NCBI GenBank assembly: GCA_965229625.1
Contig: CBDDJJ010000001.1
Span: 2,480,001-2,544,000, forward strand
Reading direction: 5' to 3'
Length of the DNA stretch: 64,000 nucleotides
Origin: JANQIO01 sp965229625
Lineage (GTDB): Bacteria; Pseudomonadota; Gammaproteobacteria; Pseudomonadales; Halieaceae
Positions 61,392 through 64,000 of the stretch are shown here, piece after piece. A program made the position numbers and the translations under genes. The notes below the pieces were generated by a model that worked only from the letters and a program-made list of their open reading frames with translations, made no database searches and had not been told where the DNA came from. The stretch's first letter is position 1. The number at the start of each line of letters is the position of its first letter.

Positions 61392-62445
61392 CGCCGACTC
61401 CTTCTACGCGTCGGTGGAGATGCGGGAAAACCCCGAGCTTAGCGACAAACCCATCGCCGTGGGAGGGTCGTCAGACCGGGGCGTGGTGGCGACCGCCAAC
61501 TACGAGGCACGCAAGTACGGCGTGCACTCGGCCCTGCCCACGGCCCGGGCACGCCAGCTCTGCCCGCAGCTGATCATTATCAAGCCGCGCTTTGAGCTAT
61601 ACCGGCAAGTGTCGGGCCAGTTCCGGGCGATTTTCGGTGACTACACCGATCGCATCGAACCACTGTCACTGGACGAAGCCTACCTGGACGTAAGCGACAG
61701 CCCGCACTTCGGCGGCAGCGCCACGCTCATCGCCGAGGAAATTCGCCGCCGCGTCCGTGATGAACTCCGGCTGACCGTTTCCGCAGGGGTGGCCCCGAAC
61801 AAGTTCCTGGCCAAGGTCGCCAGCGACTGGGACAAGCCGGACGGGCTGTTTACCGTAGCGCCCGGGCAGGTCGCCGGCTTCGTTAAAACACTGCCGGTTT
61901 CGCGGATCAACGGCGTCGGCAAGGTCACCACCGAGAAGCTCAAGCGCATGGGGGTAATTACCTGCGGCGACCTGCAGGCGGTAGCCATCGAAGAACTGGC
62001 GCGCCGCTTCGGCAAATACGGCCCGCGCCTTGCCGAACTGGCCCACGGCAAGGACGACCGTGAAGTGAAGACCAGCCGCATTCGCAAATCGATCAGCGTA
62101 GAGCGCACCTACTCACGGGACCTGGGCTCAGATGAGGAATTGCTGGAGGCGCTGGACACTATTCTTGAGGAGCTGGCCGAGCGCTTCGGGAAGATCCAGC
62201 AACAATATCTCCCTACCAAGCGTTTCGTGAAAGTGAAATTCCGCAACTTCAGCCAGACCACGCTGGAAGAGTTACTCACGGACCGCGCGGAGCCCTGGCG
62301 CAATCGCGAGGAATACCGGCGGCTGCTGCTAACGGCCCGCGCCAGGCGCCCGCTGTCGGTGCGGCTGCTGGGTGCCGGCCTGCGACTGGAGCCTCGCCAT
62401 GCCGACGAGGCCGACCAGTTGTCACTGTTCCAGGGACTCGATTGA
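61369..62445 (+). CDS. dinB: DNA polymerase IV
   Basis: This 358-residue Y-family polymerase has the catalytic DADSFYASVE near residue 8 and SLDEAYLD near 101 (carboxylate pairs for metal ions), the HhH region GVGKVTTEKLKRMG near 180 and a C-terminal clamp-binding QLSLFQG. It starts inside the end of the Atm1 gene (23-base overlap), which implies coupled translation. No LexA box was seen upstream of the Atm1 gene. It performs translesion synthesis; the linkage to Atm1 is positional only. Confidence 0.93.
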   Translation: MRKIIHIDADSFYASVEMRENPELSDKPIAVGGSSDRGVVATANYEARKYGVHSALPTARARQLCPQLIIIKPRFELYRQVSGQFRAIFGDYTDRIEPLSLDEAYLDVSDSPHFGGSATLIAEEIRRRVRDELRLTVSAGVAPNKFLAKVASDWDKPDGLFTVAPGQVAGFVKTLPVSRINGVGKVTTEKLKRMGVITCGDLQAVAIEELARRFGKYGPRLAELAHGKDDREVKTSRIRKSISVERTYSRDLGSDEELLEALDTILEELAERFGKIQQQYLPTKRFVKVKFRNFSQTTLEELLTDRAEPWRNREEYRRLLLTARARRPLSVRLLGAGLRLEPRHADEADQLSLFQGLD

Positions 62446-62518
62446 ACCTGTGACAGCCGCCGAGTACCCTTGGCGTCCACAATCATAACAACGCATCAAT
62501 AAACCCGAGGAGATACTC

Positions 62519-62920
62519 GTGCTGACACCCGTACTTGCCCTGGCCAGCTGGACGCTGATCGTGTGGATCTGGATGTACCTGTTGCGGATTCCCGCCATGC
62601 AGGCGGCTGGCATCGACCCCGACGAGGCCCGCCATCCCGGCTCCCTGAACGCACTGCCCAGCAGCGCGCGGCAGGTGGCGGACAACTACAACCACCTGCA
62701 CGAGCAACCAACAATTTTCTATGCCCTGGCTTTCTATGCCCAGCTCGCTGGCGCCGGCGACCCCATCAATATCAACCTGGCCTGGACTTACGTGGGCCTG
62801 CGTGTGGCGCACTCGCTGGTGCAGAACACCATCAACCGGGTGATGATCCGATTCAGTGTGTTCGCGCTGTCCTCGCTGGTGCTGATGGCCATTACCGTGC
62901 GCTGTGTCCTGGCCCTGTAG
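62519..62920 (+). CDS. MAPEG family membrane protein
   Basis: This 133-residue protein has four membrane segments and the MAPEG pattern ARHPGSLNALPSSARQVADNYNHLHEQPTIFYALAFY (quoted in parts: NALPSS, VADNYNHLHEQP) near residues 35-70 and RVAHSLVQNTINR near 100. The family includes membrane glutathione transferases. SD GAGGAG precedes GTG 62519 at seven bases. Function here unknown. Same strand as dinB and alkaline phosphatase. Confidence 0.8.
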   Translation: MLTPVLALASWTLIVWIWMYLLRIPAMQAAGIDPDEARHPGSLNALPSSARQVADNYNHLHEQPTIFYALAFYAQLAGAGDPININLAWTYVGLRVAHSLVQNTINRVMIRFSVFALSSLVLMAITVRCVLAL

Positions 62921-62957
62921 TTCGGCAACGAGTGACTTGAAAAGGAGCGGTAGCGCA

Positions 62958-64000
62958 TGCTGAGACTACTCACCGGATTGCTGCTAATCGCCGGCCTGCA
63001 GTCGCCGCAGGCGGCGGCTGCGCGCAATGTGATTCTCATCATCGGTGACGGCATGGACGATGTACAGATCACCATCGCCCGCAACTACCTGGTGGGGGCC
63101 GAGGGCCGGCTGGTCATGGACGAACTGCCAGTGCGCTCCGCAGCCCAGGTGCTCACCATCGATGAAGAAGGTGAGCGCGTGTACGTGGCGGATTCTGCCA
63201 ATACCGCGACGTCGATCGCCACCGGAGTGGTGACCAGCAGGGGACGCATCGCCAGCAGCGCGGGTGTTGATGCGCCCCTGGAGACCATCCTGGAACAGGC
63301 TGAGGCGCGGGGCCTTCGCACTGGCCTGGTCACCACCGCCAGCGTGACCGATGCCACACCGGCGGCCTTTGTCGCGCACATGAGCGTACGCACCTGTGAG
63401 GACCCGGAATCTATCAACGGCGTGAAGCGCTACGGGATTGTGCTGCCCCATTGCCGACAGTACACCCGGGCCAACGGTGGGCCCGGCTCGATCTCCGAGC
63501 AGATAGCCGACTCGAGGGTGGAGGTCGTGCTGGGGGGTGGCAGCCGGCACTTCGACAAACCCGCTGAAGGCGACAGTCGAAGCGTCCGCGAGCTGGCGGA
63601 AGACAATGGCTTCACGATCGTCAACAACGCCGCCGAACTGGATGCATTACCGATCGATGAAAATATTCGCACCCTGGGGCTGTTCTCGCCGTCCACCATG
63701 CCAGTGAGACTGCGCGGTGAACATGACCGCTCGGCAGAGCAGCCACGGCCCAGCTGGTTAAACGAGCTGCATCCGTTTCTTGGCAGCGTTCGCCTGCCGC
63801 CCTCGATGACCTGTGAGCCAGAGCCGGCATTTGCCGGCATGCCCAGCCTGGCGCAGATGACAAGGGCAGCTCTGCGCCAGCTTGAAAACGAGCGGGGCTT
63901 CCTGCTGGTCGTGGAATCTGCCTCTATCGACAAACAGGCGCATGAGCGCAAACCCTGCGGGTCGATTGGTGAGTTGCAGCAGCTGGACGAAGCCCTCGCT
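62958..64000 (+). CDS. phoA-like: alkaline phosphatase, PhoA type (5' part, cut by window edge)
   Basis: The frame is open to the right edge (347 codons so far), so the C-terminus is missing. A signal peptide (LLTGLLLIAGLQSPQAAAA) precedes IIGDGMDD (metal Asp of PhoA Asp51), the nucleophile region ADSANTATSIATG (phosphoserine) and VESASIDKQAHERKPCG, which keeps the Glu, Asp and His of E. coli PhoA (VEGASIDKQDH). AAGGAGCGG precedes ATG 62958. It is a periplasmic phosphomonoesterase and is usually phosphate-starvation-controlled; no Pho box was identified. Confidence 0.88.

Overview
The window is a GC-rich, gene-dense stretch of chromosome from a Gram-negative, aerobic, probably marine gammaproteobacterium. 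Gene content (TonB-dependent receptor, Coq7, paired UbiB kinases, TolB-like/TPR membrane proteins, PhoA-type phosphatase, isoquinoline-oxidoreductase-type molybdoenzyme) and codon use would fit Halieaceae (OM60/NOR5) or a close relative. That placement is inference: there is no rRNA in the window. I see no tRNA, rRNA, CRISPR array, prophage, plasmid gene or intact insertion sequence, and intergenic gaps are short.

Layout. 1-6.2 kb: the end of a GldG/DUF4340 ABC-transporter auxiliary pair, then a 1182-residue sulfotransferase-GT2-GT4 fusion and a second sulfotransferase, which suggests a sulfated surface glycan. 6.2-8.4 kb: feoA-feoB behind a Fur-box-like site. 8.4-12.7 kb: a phospholipase D-like lipoprotein and a large beta-propeller lipoprotein ending at a strong terminator. 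12.7-16.9 kb: S9 peptidase, MFS transporter and alpha/beta hydrolase.

16.9-23.4 kb is the clearest pathway. A leftward run of acylating aldehyde dehydrogenase, isobutyryl-CoA-type dehydrogenase, enoyl-CoA hydratase, 3-hydroxyisobutyryl-CoA hydrolase and 3-hydroxyisobutyrate dehydrogenase reads as the lower valine pathway. The last step (semialdehyde to propionyl-CoA) may be done by an EutE/SauS-like enzyme instead of a normal MmsA. A divergent AraC regulator is the likely controller, and a hairpin repeat lies inside the run.

23.4-34.4 kb holds a PepSY-type membrane protein, a LysR regulator, a 27-residue membrane ORF, a DUF4136 lipoprotein plus S1C protease pair, a TolB-like/TPR protein, a DUF885 peptidase, a 2-hydroxyacid dehydrogenase, a 58-residue small protein, a DUF481 outer-membrane protein, an OsmC protein and a cold-shock gene with its own promoter and a long leader. 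34.7-39.3 kb: an NTP/NDP transporter with an unusual C-terminal cadherin-like domain, twin small secreted paralogues, and a second TolB-like/TPR protein. 39.3-45.4 kb: thioredoxin-type ArsC, Coq7, and an HMG-CoA lyase-hyuA-hyuB operon whose hyuB carries a one-base frameshift.

45.5-64 kb: class II glutamine amidotransferase, TonB-dependent receptor, an IorAB-type molybdopterin oxidoreductase facing it across a palindromic terminator, an LEA-type lipoprotein, tandem UbiB/ABC1 kinases, a serine hydrolase, an HNH nuclease, a quinone oxidoreductase, an outer-membrane protein, an Atm1-type ABC exporter overlapping dinB, a MAPEG protein and the start of a PhoA-type alkaline phosphatase cut by the right edge. 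No single locus is certainly a new system. The best candidates are the valine cluster with the unusual dehydrogenase, the transporter-cadherin fusion, the twin secreted proteins beside the TPR protein, and the sulfotransferase-glycosyltransferase fusion.
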